A DNA stretch of 36,285 bases from Methyloglobulus sp. (GCA_009695535.1 SHZQ01000004.1:1-36285); one strand, 5' to 3'. Shown: positions 19,346-27,827, counted from the first letter of the stretch. Made by a program: numbers and translations. The notes: generated by a model from the letters alone, not told the origin.

Positions 19346-19612
19346 ATGATGGATGTTGTATGTATTTTCAACGTCCTAATCACCACTAGGACACTTTCAC
19401 AGACAAAAATTTCTGAAGATAAAACTGATCGACATAAAATCATTTTTAGATTAAATAACGATGGATTATCTGATAAACAGATCAGTGAATATTTGAATGA
19501 TCATCAAATTAAAACTCCAAGAGACTTAGAGCATTATCCAAAGAAAAATCAAAGGACGACCAATCAACCTATGACTCCATCATTTCAAAATCTGAGCGCA
19601 ACCAATACTTAA
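19346..19612 (+). CDS. Small ORF, possible remnant of a recombinase-type helix-turn-helix
   Basis: This 88-aa ORF is visibly more AT-rich than glmS beside it. The central part (RHKIIFRLNNDGLSDKQISE and YLNDHQIKTPRD) resembles the helix-turn-helix stretch of serine recombinases and some invertases (IA.YLN..GI.TPRG), but no catalytic domain is present. The N-terminus (MMDVVCIFNVLITT) looks unrelated, and no ribosome binding site precedes it. I think it is more likely a remnant of a mobile element than a working gene, but a small DNA-binding protein is possible. Confidence 0.3.
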   Translation: MMDVVCIFNVLITTRTLSQTKISEDKTDRHKIIFRLNNDGLSDKQISEYLNDHQIKTPRDLEHYPKKNQRTTNQPMTPSFQNLSATNT

Positions 19613-19691
19613 CGTCCGTGAAATGTAGATTTCTTCTTTAACTTTGTTGAAGCCGTATCTGTAAAGAAACCCAGTACGTGACTCTCAGGGT

Positions 19692-21101
19692 TTACAGATT
19701 ACCGGTATCTTCTGGAGATATAGGGGCAGAGATAGCAGGGAGGTCGTCGTGTTTGGTTCTTTTGACTTCTTGAAGCAATTCGTCACGGTGTTTTTCCAGG
19801 ACTAATAGCTCAATATCGCGGCGGAGGTAGTTGTCGAGTTGTTGGGTGGCGGTGAAGCGCTTTTCGTGTTCTTGAATTTGCATTTCCAGCTCCATGTCTT
19901 TTAAACGTGTTTCGTGCAGCATTTTTTCCATTAGCAGGCGTTCGTGTACTATTTGTTCTTCATTCTGATTGATGTCGAGCAAGGCTAGTTTTGCGGTATT
20001 TTCCAGTTGTTTAAGGCGTTTTTCCTGGTCTATTTTCTCAATTCGTAAGCGTTCATGGATGCCGTTCCAAGCTTCTTGATTTTTCTCAAAGTCGGCAATT
20101 TCGGCGGCAAGCTGGAGCTCTTTGAGCTGTTGTTGATGAATAAGCCGTTCTTGCTGTAGCTGTTGTTCGATTTCAAGTTGTTTGGTTTGTATTTCTAATT
20201 GTGCTGTTGCAGCGGCCTCTTGCTCCATCCGTTTTAGATTTTGTTCGTGGTAAACCTGTTCTCTATGGACGCGCTCTTCGATGAGGAATTGCTCGTTCAA
20301 TTGCCGTTCCTGTTCTTCCAAACGACGTTTCAGGTTGAATGCGGCTTGCTCTTGTTCGATACGGTGCAAGGATTGTTCTTGATTGTACTGGTCGATCAAG
20401 CGTTGTTGGCGTTCCAGACGTTGCTGCTCAAGCATGAGTTCTTGCCGCAAGCGTTCCTTATTTTGATGCTCTTGGGTCTCAAAGTTTTTCCGCAAAATTT
20501 TCAGATAAATGTCGTCGTGGGCAAAGCGGCTGTCCAGCTTATTGGGATTTTTTATCTCAGAAAAAGTCGTGAGCATCTCACATAAGGCGCGACATTGGAC
20601 GTTTTGCAGGGTCAATGTTTCGTTGATGTGCATCTCAATACGACGCTCCACCGTAGCTAAACCTTGCTCCACCCAATCGCCATTTGCCAGTTTATGCAGC
20701 TCCTGATCGACCGCGTCTTTCACCAGCCCTTCACAGCGGGATTTGACATTTTGGTTGATGTTGGGAAGGGCTCCTAAGTTGGTTTGGGCATATTTAATAG
20801 TTGCTTGAAACCGGATGGTGAGCATCGCGTCAATGATGCAAAAATCCCCATATAGCTTGATTTGACTGTTAAATTGCCATTCATCAACGGGCAGATGATA
20901 GGTTTTGTGGTAGAAGCGCGAGATAAAATCAGGCGGTCGTTGGTAGGTTTTTTGGAAGGGTCCTAAGCTTGAAATGACGATTTGCCGACCGCCGTCAAAG
21001 CCTGGATCCCAGGTTTGGCTTAGGGCATCGCTTTCTGCGCTGATTTCCGCTAACCATTGCTCCAAAAGCGATTTTTCTGGTGCTGACTGTGCTTTATTCA
21101 T
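19692..21101 (-). CDS. SPFH/band-7-like protein with long coiled-coil tail
   Basis: This 469-aa protein is not a family I can name. Residues about 60-190 read like an SPFH (stomatin/prohibitin/flotillin) domain: a beta segment (DFCIIDAMLTIRFQATIKYA), then a helix with a repeated VKDAVDQELHKLANGD pattern, then VERRIEMHINETLTLQNVQC. Residues about 205-440 form one long Gln/Glu/Leu-rich coiled coil. I see no signal peptide or TM segment, so it is probably cytoplasmic. It starts 3 bp after the stop of the four-TM protein gene and the two are surely co-translated. SPFH proteins form membrane-bound rings; here the TM partner may provide the anchor (inference). Confidence 0.65.
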   Translation of the reverse strand: MNKAQSAPEKSLLEQWLAEISAESDALSQTWDPGFDGGRQIVISSLGPFQKTYQRPPDFISRFYHKTYHLPVDEWQFNSQIKLYGDFCIIDAMLTIRFQATIKYAQTNLGALPNINQNVKSRCEGLVKDAVDQELHKLANGDWVEQGLATVERRIEMHINETLTLQNVQCRALCEMLTTFSEIKNPNKLDSRFAHDDIYLKILRKNFETQEHQNKERLRQELMLEQQRLERQQRLIDQYNQEQSLHRIEQEQAAFNLKRRLEEQERQLNEQFLIEERVHREQVYHEQNLKRMEQEAAATAQLEIQTKQLEIEQQLQQERLIHQQQLKELQLAAEIADFEKNQEAWNGIHERLRIEKIDQEKRLKQLENTAKLALLDINQNEEQIVHERLLMEKMLHETRLKDMELEMQIQEHEKRFTATQQLDNYLRRDIELLVLEKHRDELLQEVKRTKHDDLPAISAPISPEDTGNL

Positions 21102-21104
21102 GGC

Positions 21105-22367
21105 TTAACCATTGCGTGCATTATGTTCTGCAAGTGCTTGGGTGCGTTTAATTTTTTGCAGTTTATCGCCCATTTTCTCGGCGATTAAGGGATAAAGATT
21201 GGGTGCGAATTCAACGCGGCGATCATCTACCTTACGTAAAAAACCACGGCTTAACAGCAGACCGACGGCAAACATTCGCGGCCAATCGACATAATGCCGG
21301 GCGCGTTCGATGTCGGTTTTTTCGATGATGATTTCTACGGCATCATTTTCGTTAATGCGAAATTCGCTAAATTGCTTTAGGCATTCAAAGACCAGCTCTT
21401 CTTCTCGTTCAGTCAATGGGCCAGGTGCTGAGAACTCCAGGCGATAAGATAACAATACGGTAAAAAAGTCTACCATTCCTGCGATAATTAAGGGAAATAA
21501 GGTAAATTTTGGCAGATTGTTAACCGAAGGTTTGACCGTTTCGGTAAACTGGGAATAGGTCATCAGGATGGGTGCAGAAGGCAAATCGCTGTGGAATTTG
21601 GCGGCTAACTGGTTAAATTCCAGTTGTGCTTTATGCAAACCTTGAGAAACTTCTTGGTAGGCTTGCTCACTGTGATTTAGGTCGCTGTCCAGCTTATTCA
21701 GGCTAATTTGGAGTGTGGCGGTGGACTGGTCAGCCAGGGCGAATTGTTGCTCAAGTTGCGCTAATTGCGCCTTTTTGTCCTGATAAGTCGAGTTGATATG
21801 CTTCCAAACCGGCCCTTCACCCACTTGGTCGCGGTATTGGGGCGGAATTTCAGGATGAGTACCAAAATAAGCTTGAGACACTTCCTTAGACAGCTTTTCC
21901 AGCTCTTGTTTTTGCTGCGCTAAAATACTGCTTTTTACTACAACCTGTTGTTTTAAATAATCATCGATCTGATTGCCCACTTCATTGATACGTTCTATGC
22001 GGATACTGCCGTGTTCTGATATTTCATAAAATTTGAAGTAAGAAAACGCCATTGAGGCGACAAAAGCAATGCTTAACGAAACCAGCACACTGCAATAGCG
22101 CAGTCGATTGGCTTTGAGGTGAATGCCTGCGAGTTCAAATGAACAAATAACGATAATGGATTGAATGGCAACGGTAATAATCAGCGCAATCCAGGGAGTA
22201 ATGAAGTAGGACATACCATAAAACGTGGTAAATCCTGATGCTAGACTGAGCAGCAGCACAATGGGGATAGACCATATTCGCAGCAAACTGACAAATAGAG
22301 TTTGGATAATATTGATCAATCGGCCAATACCGCCACTTTTTAGCTGTGTGATGAGTCGATTTTCCAT
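21105..22367 (-). CDS. Four-TM protein with periplasmic coiled coil and cytoplasmic C-terminal domain
   Basis: A 420-aa membrane protein that I do not recognise. Predicted TM helices lie at about 33-52, 57-80, 91-114 and 287-308. Positive residues before TM1 and between TM2 and TM3 (HLKANRLR) place the N-terminus in the cytoplasm and the 115-285 region, a Gln/Leu-rich coiled coil, in the periplasm. The cytoplasmic C-terminus (310-420) contains a conserved-looking helical part (ERARHYVDWPRMFAVGLLLS) followed by short beta-like segments, perhaps a winged-helix fold. Its stop is 3 bp before the SPFH-like gene. The start is the ATG at 22365-22367; no good ribosome binding site is visible. Confidence 0.65.
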   Translation of the reverse strand: MENRLITQLKSGGIGRLINIIQTLFVSLLRIWSIPIVLLLSLASGFTTFYGMSYFITPWIALIITVAIQSIIVICSFELAGIHLKANRLRYCSVLVSLSIAFVASMAFSYFKFYEISEHGSIRIERINEVGNQIDDYLKQQVVVKSSILAQQKQELEKLSKEVSQAYFGTHPEIPPQYRDQVGEGPVWKHINSTYQDKKAQLAQLEQQFALADQSTATLQISLNKLDSDLNHSEQAYQEVSQGLHKAQLEFNQLAAKFHSDLPSAPILMTYSQFTETVKPSVNNLPKFTLFPLIIAGMVDFFTVLLSYRLEFSAPGPLTEREEELVFECLKQFSEFRINENDAVEIIIEKTDIERARHYVDWPRMFAVGLLLSRGFLRKVDDRRVEFAPNLYPLIAEKMGDKLQKIKRTQALAEHNARNG

Positions 22368-22653
22368 CGCGTGTTGTTATATTTATTATTAAGCGATCTT
22401 ATAAATCAGGTAGTTGTGCAAATCTAGTTAGAATTTACGTTTAAAAACCAGGCTCGAAGTTTAGGCGATACACCGAGCAAATGCAAACACCTTGTCGATG
22501 TTAAGCAAAGCTTTTGCAGAACAATAAGTTAACTTACCTGAATATAAAATGGGTAAAGTACATTGGATTACGCATCAAGTATTAGCTTTTTTGATGGCTT
22601 AACTGCTTTAAATCGAAGGTATTTAGGTGGTGTAAGACCGTTTTCGGGTAGGT
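22368..22653. other. Intergenic region upstream of the SPFH-like operon
   Basis: No gene or repeat is visible here. It should contain the minus-strand promoter for the four-TM/SPFH-like operon, but I could not identify a convincing -35/-10 pair. Confidence 0.4.
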
Positions 22654-22690
22654 TTTCCCCGTTTGCATCAACATTAAACGGGGAAAGTTT
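22654..22690 (-). terminator. Hairpin after the Asn/Tyr-rich lipoprotein gene
   Basis: TTTCCCCGTTT and AAACGGGGAAA form a perfect 11-bp stem with an 11-nt loop. It lies about 28 bp beyond the reading-frame end at 22718, which would be the stop of the lipoprotein if its apparent frameshift were repaired. No strong T-tract follows on the minus strand. Confidence 0.55.
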
Positions 22691-22827
22691 TAGCTAGTTT
22701 TTGAGTAATCCCTTTGTCTACGGTTGCTCTTGCCTTCTATTGTGCCTGCCTTTTTGTCTAGGTTGTACGGGTTGTTGCCTATATTGTTGATTATTTTGAC
22801 CTTGCCAGCCACCTCTGTTGGGGCGAT

Positions 22828-23220
22828 CTACTCTACGAGGCTGTGATTTTGCCAAGCTTGGTGATGACCGTGCATAGGTTGTTGATGATTACTGCCGTTT
22901 TGCCAACCGCCTCGGTTTTGATAATGGTCATCGTGATCCCTAGGGTGATCAAACGAGCCACCGCCGTGTTGCCGATATGGCTGTGGATAATTTTGGGGCT
23001 GAGGACGGTTGTAATAATTAGTGTTTTGATAGTAATTATTATTGGCAGGATGGCGGTTATAAGGTCTGCCATAGCCGGTAGGATAAGAACCAGGATAATT
23101 AGCACCAGAACTATAAGAATCATTGTCTGGATAGCTGTTGTAACTATTTGGATAATTAGCGCAAGCAGACAGCGACATCACTAAAGCCAATAATACGATT
23201 CTTTTAGTCAATGTGTTCAT
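22828..23220 (-). CDS. Asn/Tyr/Gln/His-rich low-complexity lipoprotein, apparently frameshifted near its end
   Basis: The product is a 130-aa lipoprotein from the ATG at 23218-23220 (MNTLTKRIVLLALVMSLSAC, a clear lipobox). The track's longer ORF adds a non-signal-like extension that overlaps nhaD, so I reject that start. The mature part is low complexity: Asn/Tyr/Ser/Pro, then His/Gln/Gly. The encoded end is AWQNHSLVE. One added A in the AAAA run at 22847-22850 would instead continue as AWQKSQPRRVDRPNRGGW, through a Gln/Arg-rich tail to a stop at 22718, just before a terminator hairpin. The native protein was therefore probably longer. Its function is unknown. Confidence 0.65.
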   Translation of the reverse strand: MNTLTKRIVLLALVMSLSACANYPNSYNSYPDNDSYSSGANYPGSYPTGYGRPYNRHPANNNYYQNTNYYNRPQPQNYPQPYRQHGGGSFDHPRDHDDHYQNRGGWQNGSNHQQPMHGHHQAWQNHSLVE

Positions 23221-23300
23221 GGGTTGCTCCCGTGATAGAAATATTGGCGACAGAATACCAACAGGAGGCTGAGTGCTATATGAATCAAAAATGTTATTTT

Positions 23301-24863
23301 TTAGAAATACCGTCCGTTCAAAAGAAAATGCGTGGCTATGCTTGCCAGATAACCTAAACCGATTGCTGGAGTCCATTTAAAATGGCTAGTAAATGTGTAA
23401 ACACCCTTGGCTTGACCCATTAAACCGACACCAGCCGCAGAGCCCACGGCTAACATACTGCCGCCAACGCCAGTCGTTAACGTTACCAACAACCATTGTC
23501 CTTGAGAAATATCCGGTGCCATCGTCAATACTGCCAACATGATAGTGCCGTTATCGACAAACGCAGACGCAAACCCGACCATAATATTGGCTACTGACGG
23601 ATCAAGCCCAACATACAAAATTTGGGATGCCAAGCCCAGATAGCCGATAAAGCTCAAGCCGCCCACAGCGACCATCACACCGTAGAAAAATAATAAGGTA
23701 TCCCATTCCAAGTTAGCAACTTTATTAAATACATCAAAGGGTTGGTCAATTAGGGCATCCCTGGTTTGTGTGCGGTGCATGCTCTTCATGGGCGCGAAAT
23801 AGTCGATGTAGGTTTTTTTCTCATCCTGCGAATTCTTGGCAGCAGCGACTGCCAAATCGTAGTTTTGTTTAGCTAACAATGTTTGTTCCTGCTGATTATC
23901 CTCACGGGTAGCTGGGATTTTTTGTAGATAATAGCTGAAAAACTTTAGATAAGTCAGTCCTAGCATCATGCCTGCTGCGGGCGGCAGACTCAGGAAGTTC
24001 TCAAAACAGGCTGACGTAATGATGGTCAATGCAAATAAACCGATGATAACCCAGCCGCCCCGTTTCATAGGTTGTGATTCCAGCAAAGCTTCTGGACGGT
24101 TCTTGGGAACAAAGTGATGCATAATAATGGCTGGTACAACTAAGTTGACCATCGCGGGAAGAAACAGCGAGAAGAAGTCGGCAAATGGCACTACGCCTTT
24201 TTGCCAGACCAATAAGGTCGTAATATCGCCAAAAGGACTGAACGACCCCCCCGCATTGGTCGCTACGACCACGTTAACACATGCTAGCGTGACAAAACGC
24301 GGACTGTCCTTGCCCAGTGCCACAATAACTGAGCCCATCAGCAACGCGGTGGTTAGATTGTTACAGACCGAGGATATAAAAAATGCCAGGAAGCCAGTAA
24401 TCCAGAATAGTTGGCGGTAGGTGAAATTTTTGCTTAGTAGCCAAACCCGCAGCCTTTCAAACACGCTCCGGTCTTCCATGGCATTTAGGTAAGTCATTGA
24501 CACCATGATGAATAGAAACAGTTCAGCATAGCCTATCAAGTTTGTGCGAAAGGCTATCCCCGCTTGTTCGCTCATGCCGTTATTAGCATAAACGGAGGCA
24601 ATAAATACCCAGATCAAGCTGGCAGCAAACACCATAGGTTTTGATTTCCGCAGGTCGGTAACCTCCTCCATCATGGCGAGAATGTAAGCAACAGTAAACA
24701 ATACCAAAGCCAGATAACCGGCCCAGCTATGGGTCAAATCCATAGCTTGTACTAAGCTTGCACTGGCAGCTTCCGCCGCGCTTGTTAACGAGGGTAAAAG
24801 TAGGGTGATTATCGCGAGACCTGCTTTTTGGGAGAACAACATTTTTTGTAAACGGATTAACAT
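23301..24863 (-). CDS. nhaD: Sodium:proton antiporter NhaD
   Basis: This 520-aa membrane protein of the NhaD (IT superfamily) type exports Na+ (or Li+) in exchange for H+. An N-terminal signal-like segment is followed by about 12 TM helices. Conserved stretches include SSVCNNLTTALLMG, NAGGSFSPFGDITTLLVWQKG and SAFVDNGTIMLAVLTM, with the polar and acidic residues that typify the family. A cytoplasmic loop (about residues 320-370) is rich in Lys and Gln. The start is the ATG at 24861-24863, and it appears to be transcribed alone. Sodium export fits the energy genes nearby only in a general way. Confidence 0.92.
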   Translation of the reverse strand: MLIRLQKMLFSQKAGLAIITLLLPSLTSAAEAASASLVQAMDLTHSWAGYLALVLFTVAYILAMMEEVTDLRKSKPMVFAASLIWVFIASVYANNGMSEQAGIAFRTNLIGYAELFLFIMVSMTYLNAMEDRSVFERLRVWLLSKNFTYRQLFWITGFLAFFISSVCNNLTTALLMGSVIVALGKDSPRFVTLACVNVVVATNAGGSFSPFGDITTLLVWQKGVVPFADFFSLFLPAMVNLVVPAIIMHHFVPKNRPEALLESQPMKRGGWVIIGLFALTIITSACFENFLSLPPAAGMMLGLTYLKFFSYYLQKIPATREDNQQEQTLLAKQNYDLAVAAAKNSQDEKKTYIDYFAPMKSMHRTQTRDALIDQPFDVFNKVANLEWDTLLFFYGVMVAVGGLSFIGYLGLASQILYVGLDPSVANIMVGFASAFVDNGTIMLAVLTMAPDISQGQWLLVTLTTGVGGSMLAVGSAAGVGLMGQAKGVYTFTSHFKWTPAIGLGYLASIATHFLLNGRYF

Positions 24864-24956
24864 TTAAGAGTTTTAGATAAAGGTAGATTTTGCGTTATTA
24901 AAAATAAAGTTTTTGATTATTTTTTATTTTACTGAGCTTATCTTATCAATTTGGCA

Positions 24957-25502
24957 TCATTTCCCCAACATGCAATAAAATTTCTCCCAGTCAAATGCTT
25001 CGCCGGGGTCGGTTTTGCGACCAGGGGCGATGTCGCTGTGTCCGGTAACCCGTTCGGTGGATAAGCTGAGGTAAGTGTTCAGTAGGGTCTTCACAACAGC
25101 GGCAAGTTCAAGGTATTGCGTGTCGGTATAAGGCACAGTTTCGGTGCCTTCCAGTTCTATGCCGATAGAAAAATCATTGCACCGTTCTCGTCCTTGATAG
25201 CTAGATTGCCCCGCGTGCCAGGCGCGTTTGTCAAACGCTACGTATTGTACAATCTCGCCAGTTCGTTTGATGACCAAATGCGACGAAACCGTAAGTTGAT
25301 GAATATCCTTAAAATACGGATGGTCATCAGGGTTAAGCTGATTGCAAAATAGCTGGTCGATGCAGGTATTGTCGAATTCACCAGGCGGCAGGCTGATGCA
25401 GTGGATGACCAGCAAGGAAATATCGTCCGCGCTTGGGCGGTCATCGAAGTTGGGGGATGGAATTTTCTTGGCTTGAGTTAGCCAGTGTTGGTAAATACGC
25501 AT
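24957..25502 (-). CDS. ampD: 1,6-anhydro-N-acetylmuramyl-L-alanine amidase AmpD
   Basis: AmpD (181 aa from the ATG at 25500-25502) is a cytoplasmic zinc amidase that cleaves the peptide from 1,6-anhydroMurNAc during peptidoglycan recycling. Zinc ligands are visible in LLVIHCIS, GHSDIAPGRK and TDPGEAF, and the catalytic segment includes FSIGIELEG. The track ORF extends 29 codons upstream, but those codons translate a dispersed repeat (PPHPNPLPKGEG) and are unlikely to be protein. The chosen start gives a family-typical length and the N-terminus MRIYQHWLTQAKKIPSPNFD. Confidence 0.95.
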   Translation of the reverse strand: MRIYQHWLTQAKKIPSPNFDDRPSADDISLLVIHCISLPPGEFDNTCIDQLFCNQLNPDDHPYFKDIHQLTVSSHLVIKRTGEIVQYVAFDKRAWHAGQSSYQGRERCNDFSIGIELEGTETVPYTDTQYLELAAVVKTLLNTYLSLSTERVTGHSDIAPGRKTDPGEAFDWEKFYCMLGK

Positions 25503-25540
25503 TTGATGCAATTGTATGGCTTTAGTCCAATGGTGGTTAG

Positions 25541-25685
25541 CTCCTTCTCCCTTTGGGAGAGGGTTGGGGTGAGGAGGTCTAAAAAGCAAAAAACCTTGTT
25601 TATCCCCTCACCCTAGCCCTCTCGGCAACTGCTCCTGCGTTGCCCTACTACCTACATCCATGTAGGTATCCCTGTGGGAGAGGGG
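25541..25685. repeat. Nested REP-type palindromic repeat between ampD and pyrF
   Basis: The outer element is CTCCCTTTGGGAGAGGGTTGGGGTGAGG (left) with CCCCTCACCCTAGCCCTCTC (right), the familiar dispersed repeat whose translation reads PHPNPLPKGEG. Inside the right-hand hairpin (CCCTCTC...CCTGTGGGAGAGGG) lies an insert of about 45 bp made of two hairpins: GGCAAC/GTTGCC at 25624-25644 and ACCTACAT/ATGTAGGT at 25650-25667. So one repeat appears to sit inside another. It separates two divergent genes. Confidence 0.75.
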
Positions 25686-25844
25686 ATCAGTTTTCTTTCG
25701 GCTGAAGCATCAGGGGTCATTTTACATGCGATTGCTTACCAACCGCCCAAAAATAAAGAAAATCCGGCTTGTTTGCCAATTTCTAATGTTTCCGTTGTGT
25801 GGTAGCATTCATTCATTGCAATTAATTCTCGCACATTACGACTT

Positions 25845-26555
25845 GTGAACAATATCAATCTCAACGAACGCATTATCTTTGCGCTGGACGTACCGAACAC
25901 AGATGAAGCAAAACAATGGGTTACAAAGCTAGACGGCGACATCAAATTTTTTAAAGTTGGGCTGGAACTGTTTTTGTCAGGTTGGTGGGACATCGTCGAT
26001 TTCATCATCGACCGTGGCAATCAAGTCATGCTTGACCTGAAGTTTTTTGACATCCCAGAAACCGTGCATCTTGCCATTCAGCAGGTAAAAGATCGCGGCG
26101 TAAGCCTCACCACCATCCACGGCAATGATGCGATTATTAAAGCGGCACTTACTGACCGGGGCAATGTCAAAGTGCTGGCCGTAACGGTATTGACCAGCTT
26201 TGATGAGTCTGACATGCGGCAAATGGGGATGACGGGTTCGGTTGAGGATTTAGTGCTAATTCGCGCCAAAAAAGCCTTTGCCTTGGGTTGTGATGGCGTA
26301 GTGTGTTCCGCGTTAGAAGCCAAACCGATACGTGACGGTCTGGGTAACGAGTTTTTTATCGTAACCCCAGGCATACGTCCTGAATCCAGCGTGAAAGGTG
26401 GTGACGACCAAAAACGCATTGCCACCGCACGGAATGCGATTATTAATGGTGCAAATCACGTCGTTATTGGCAGGCCTATCCGTACAGCGGAAGACCCCGT
26501 CAGCACGATTAAAAAATTGCAAGATGAAATAGCAGAAGGGCTTGCTAGTCGTTAG
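25845..26555 (+). CDS. pyrF: Orotidine 5'-phosphate decarboxylase
   Basis: PyrF (236 aa) decarboxylates OMP to UMP, the last step of de novo pyrimidine synthesis. The catalytic Asp-Lys-Asp cluster is in LDLKFFDIP, and the phosphate-binding segments include VTPGIRP and VIGRPI. No ATG is available; the GTG at 25845 gives MNNINLNERIIFALDVPNT, with a family-like N-terminus. It stands alone after the repeat region. Overlapping minus-strand ORFs are shadows. Confidence 0.96.
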   Translation: MNNINLNERIIFALDVPNTDEAKQWVTKLDGDIKFFKVGLELFLSGWWDIVDFIIDRGNQVMLDLKFFDIPETVHLAIQQVKDRGVSLTTIHGNDAIIKAALTDRGNVKVLAVTVLTSFDESDMRQMGMTGSVEDLVLIRAKKAFALGCDGVVCSALEAKPIRDGLGNEFFIVTPGIRPESSVKGGDDQKRIATARNAIINGANHVVIGRPIRTAEDPVSTIKKLQDEIAEGLASR

Positions 26556-26662
26556 CCGCATTCTATTTGCACAGTGACGGTTAACGGGGGGCTTTAAAAA
26601 TTCCCTTTGGTTTTCTAGAAGGTCATAACAGTTTACATAATTTTACAGCGGAAGGTGCTCCC

Positions 26663-27763
26663 GTGAAAAAATCTTTACATCAAAATATAATCAGATTGGC
26701 TTTGGTAACAATATTAGTCGGTTGCGCGAGTGATCCTGCCCACGATTACAGTGCTTACCCTAATGCCAGCAACTACCCTCAGGCCGCCGCCCCGCTCAAA
26801 CCATACACGCCAGCCAAACCTATTCAGCCGTATAATCCCTACAAACCCAAAGTGCCGTCGTATGGATATAGCGCTGATTATGGCCAATCCTATGGTGATT
26901 CTTACGGAACATCAGGCAGTTACACCAATTCCCCGTCAGTCAGAAGCTTCATTCAGCGCATGGTAAATAAGCACGGCTTTTCGGAATCTTATCTGGAAGG
27001 CTTATTCGCACAAGCCAATCGGCTGGATTCAGTGATTAAACTGGAAGGCCCGTCCTCCAGCAATTCCGGTCCTGCCCGTCCTGGCAGTTGGTCGCGTTAT
27101 CGTGGCAAATTCCTCACCGAGCAGCACATCAGTAACGGCGCGGAATTCTGGCGCAATAATGCCGATGCCATCAGCAAAGCCAGCACGGCTTATGGTGTTG
27201 ATCCCGAATATATCGTCGGCATCATCGGTGTAGAGACCTATTTTGGCAAAAACATCGGCAAAACCTGCGTGTTTGATGCCTTGTCTACCCTATCTTTCCA
27301 CACTTATCGGCGGTCAAAATACTTTCAGTCGGAACTGGAAAACTTCCTGCTGATGACCCGCGAAGAAGGTTATAACCCGCGTCAACCTGTCGGTTCTTGG
27401 GCAGGTGCGATGGGGTTAGGTCAATTTATGCCCAGCAGCTTCCGTAAACTTGCTGTGGATTTCGACCACAACGGACAGCGTGACCTATGGCATCCTGAAG
27501 ATGCCATAGGCAGCGTCGCGCATTATTTTTCCAAAAGTGGCTGGAATTACAAAAGCCCCGTCACCCAACCCGCCAGTGATTCCTACGGCGCGTCCGTCAT
27601 CGAATTAAGAACCTACGAAGACATGGAATACTGGCGCGTCTACCCCAATTTCAAAGTCATCAAACGCTACAACAATAGCAACAAGTACGCGATGGCGGTG
27701 CATCAATTGGCACAGGCGATTAAGAATCGGTATATGTATTCGCAGGTTGGAGCGAATTATTAG
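26663..27763 (+). CDS. mltB: Lytic murein transglycosylase B (MltB-type lipoprotein)
   Basis: A 366-aa outer-membrane lipoprotein that cleaves peptidoglycan glycan strands to 1,6-anhydro products. The lipobox is LVGC (about residues 18-21). A Pro/Tyr/Ser-rich linker (about 25-90; repeats such as YGQSYGDSYG) precedes the catalytic domain, where the glutamate sits in IIGVETYFGKNIG and the signature GAMGLGQFMPSSF follows. The start is a GTG preceded by GGAAGGTGCT. The products of this enzyme class are later processed by AmpD, encoded about 1.2 kb away, although the two genes are not an operon. Confidence 0.93.
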   Translation: MKKSLHQNIIRLALVTILVGCASDPAHDYSAYPNASNYPQAAAPLKPYTPAKPIQPYNPYKPKVPSYGYSADYGQSYGDSYGTSGSYTNSPSVRSFIQRMVNKHGFSESYLEGLFAQANRLDSVIKLEGPSSSNSGPARPGSWSRYRGKFLTEQHISNGAEFWRNNADAISKASTAYGVDPEYIVGIIGVETYFGKNIGKTCVFDALSTLSFHTYRRSKYFQSELENFLLMTREEGYNPRQPVGSWAGAMGLGQFMPSSFRKLAVDFDHNGQRDLWHPEDAIGSVAHYFSKSGWNYKSPVTQPASDSYGASVIELRTYEDMEYWRVYPNFKVIKRYNNSNKYAMAVHQLAQAIKNRYMYSQVGANY

Positions 27764-27769
27764 TTTGTT

Positions 27770-27801
27770 GTAGGTTGGGGGCGAGGCACGAACCCCAACA
27801 T
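27770..27801. repeat. Short dispersed palindromic repeat (GTTGGGG...CCCCAAC)
   Basis: GTAGGTTGGGGGCGAGGCACGAACCCCAACAT contains perfect 7-bp arms, GTTGGGG and CCCCAAC. It matches a common bacterial intergenic REP-like pattern. It lies just after mltB and could also weaken transcription past it. Confidence 0.6.
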
Positions 27802-27827
27802 AAGCTTCATATTTATAAGGAAAGCCC

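Noticed and set aside
19661-19691. Hairpin CTGTAAAGAAACCC...GGGTTTACAG after the SPFH-like gene
   Set aside because: Pairing needs a four-base bulge and overlaps the end of the gene; not listed as a terminator.
22833-23184. ORFs of 96 and 113 aa, the latter hydrophobic on the plus strand
   Set aside because: They are alternative frames of the low-complexity Asn/Tyr-rich lipoprotein gene; the repetitive codons produce hydrophobic shadow translations.
25503-25589. N-terminal extension of the ampD ORF
   Set aside because: The extra residues translate a dispersed palindromic repeat; the internal ATG gives the family-typical length.
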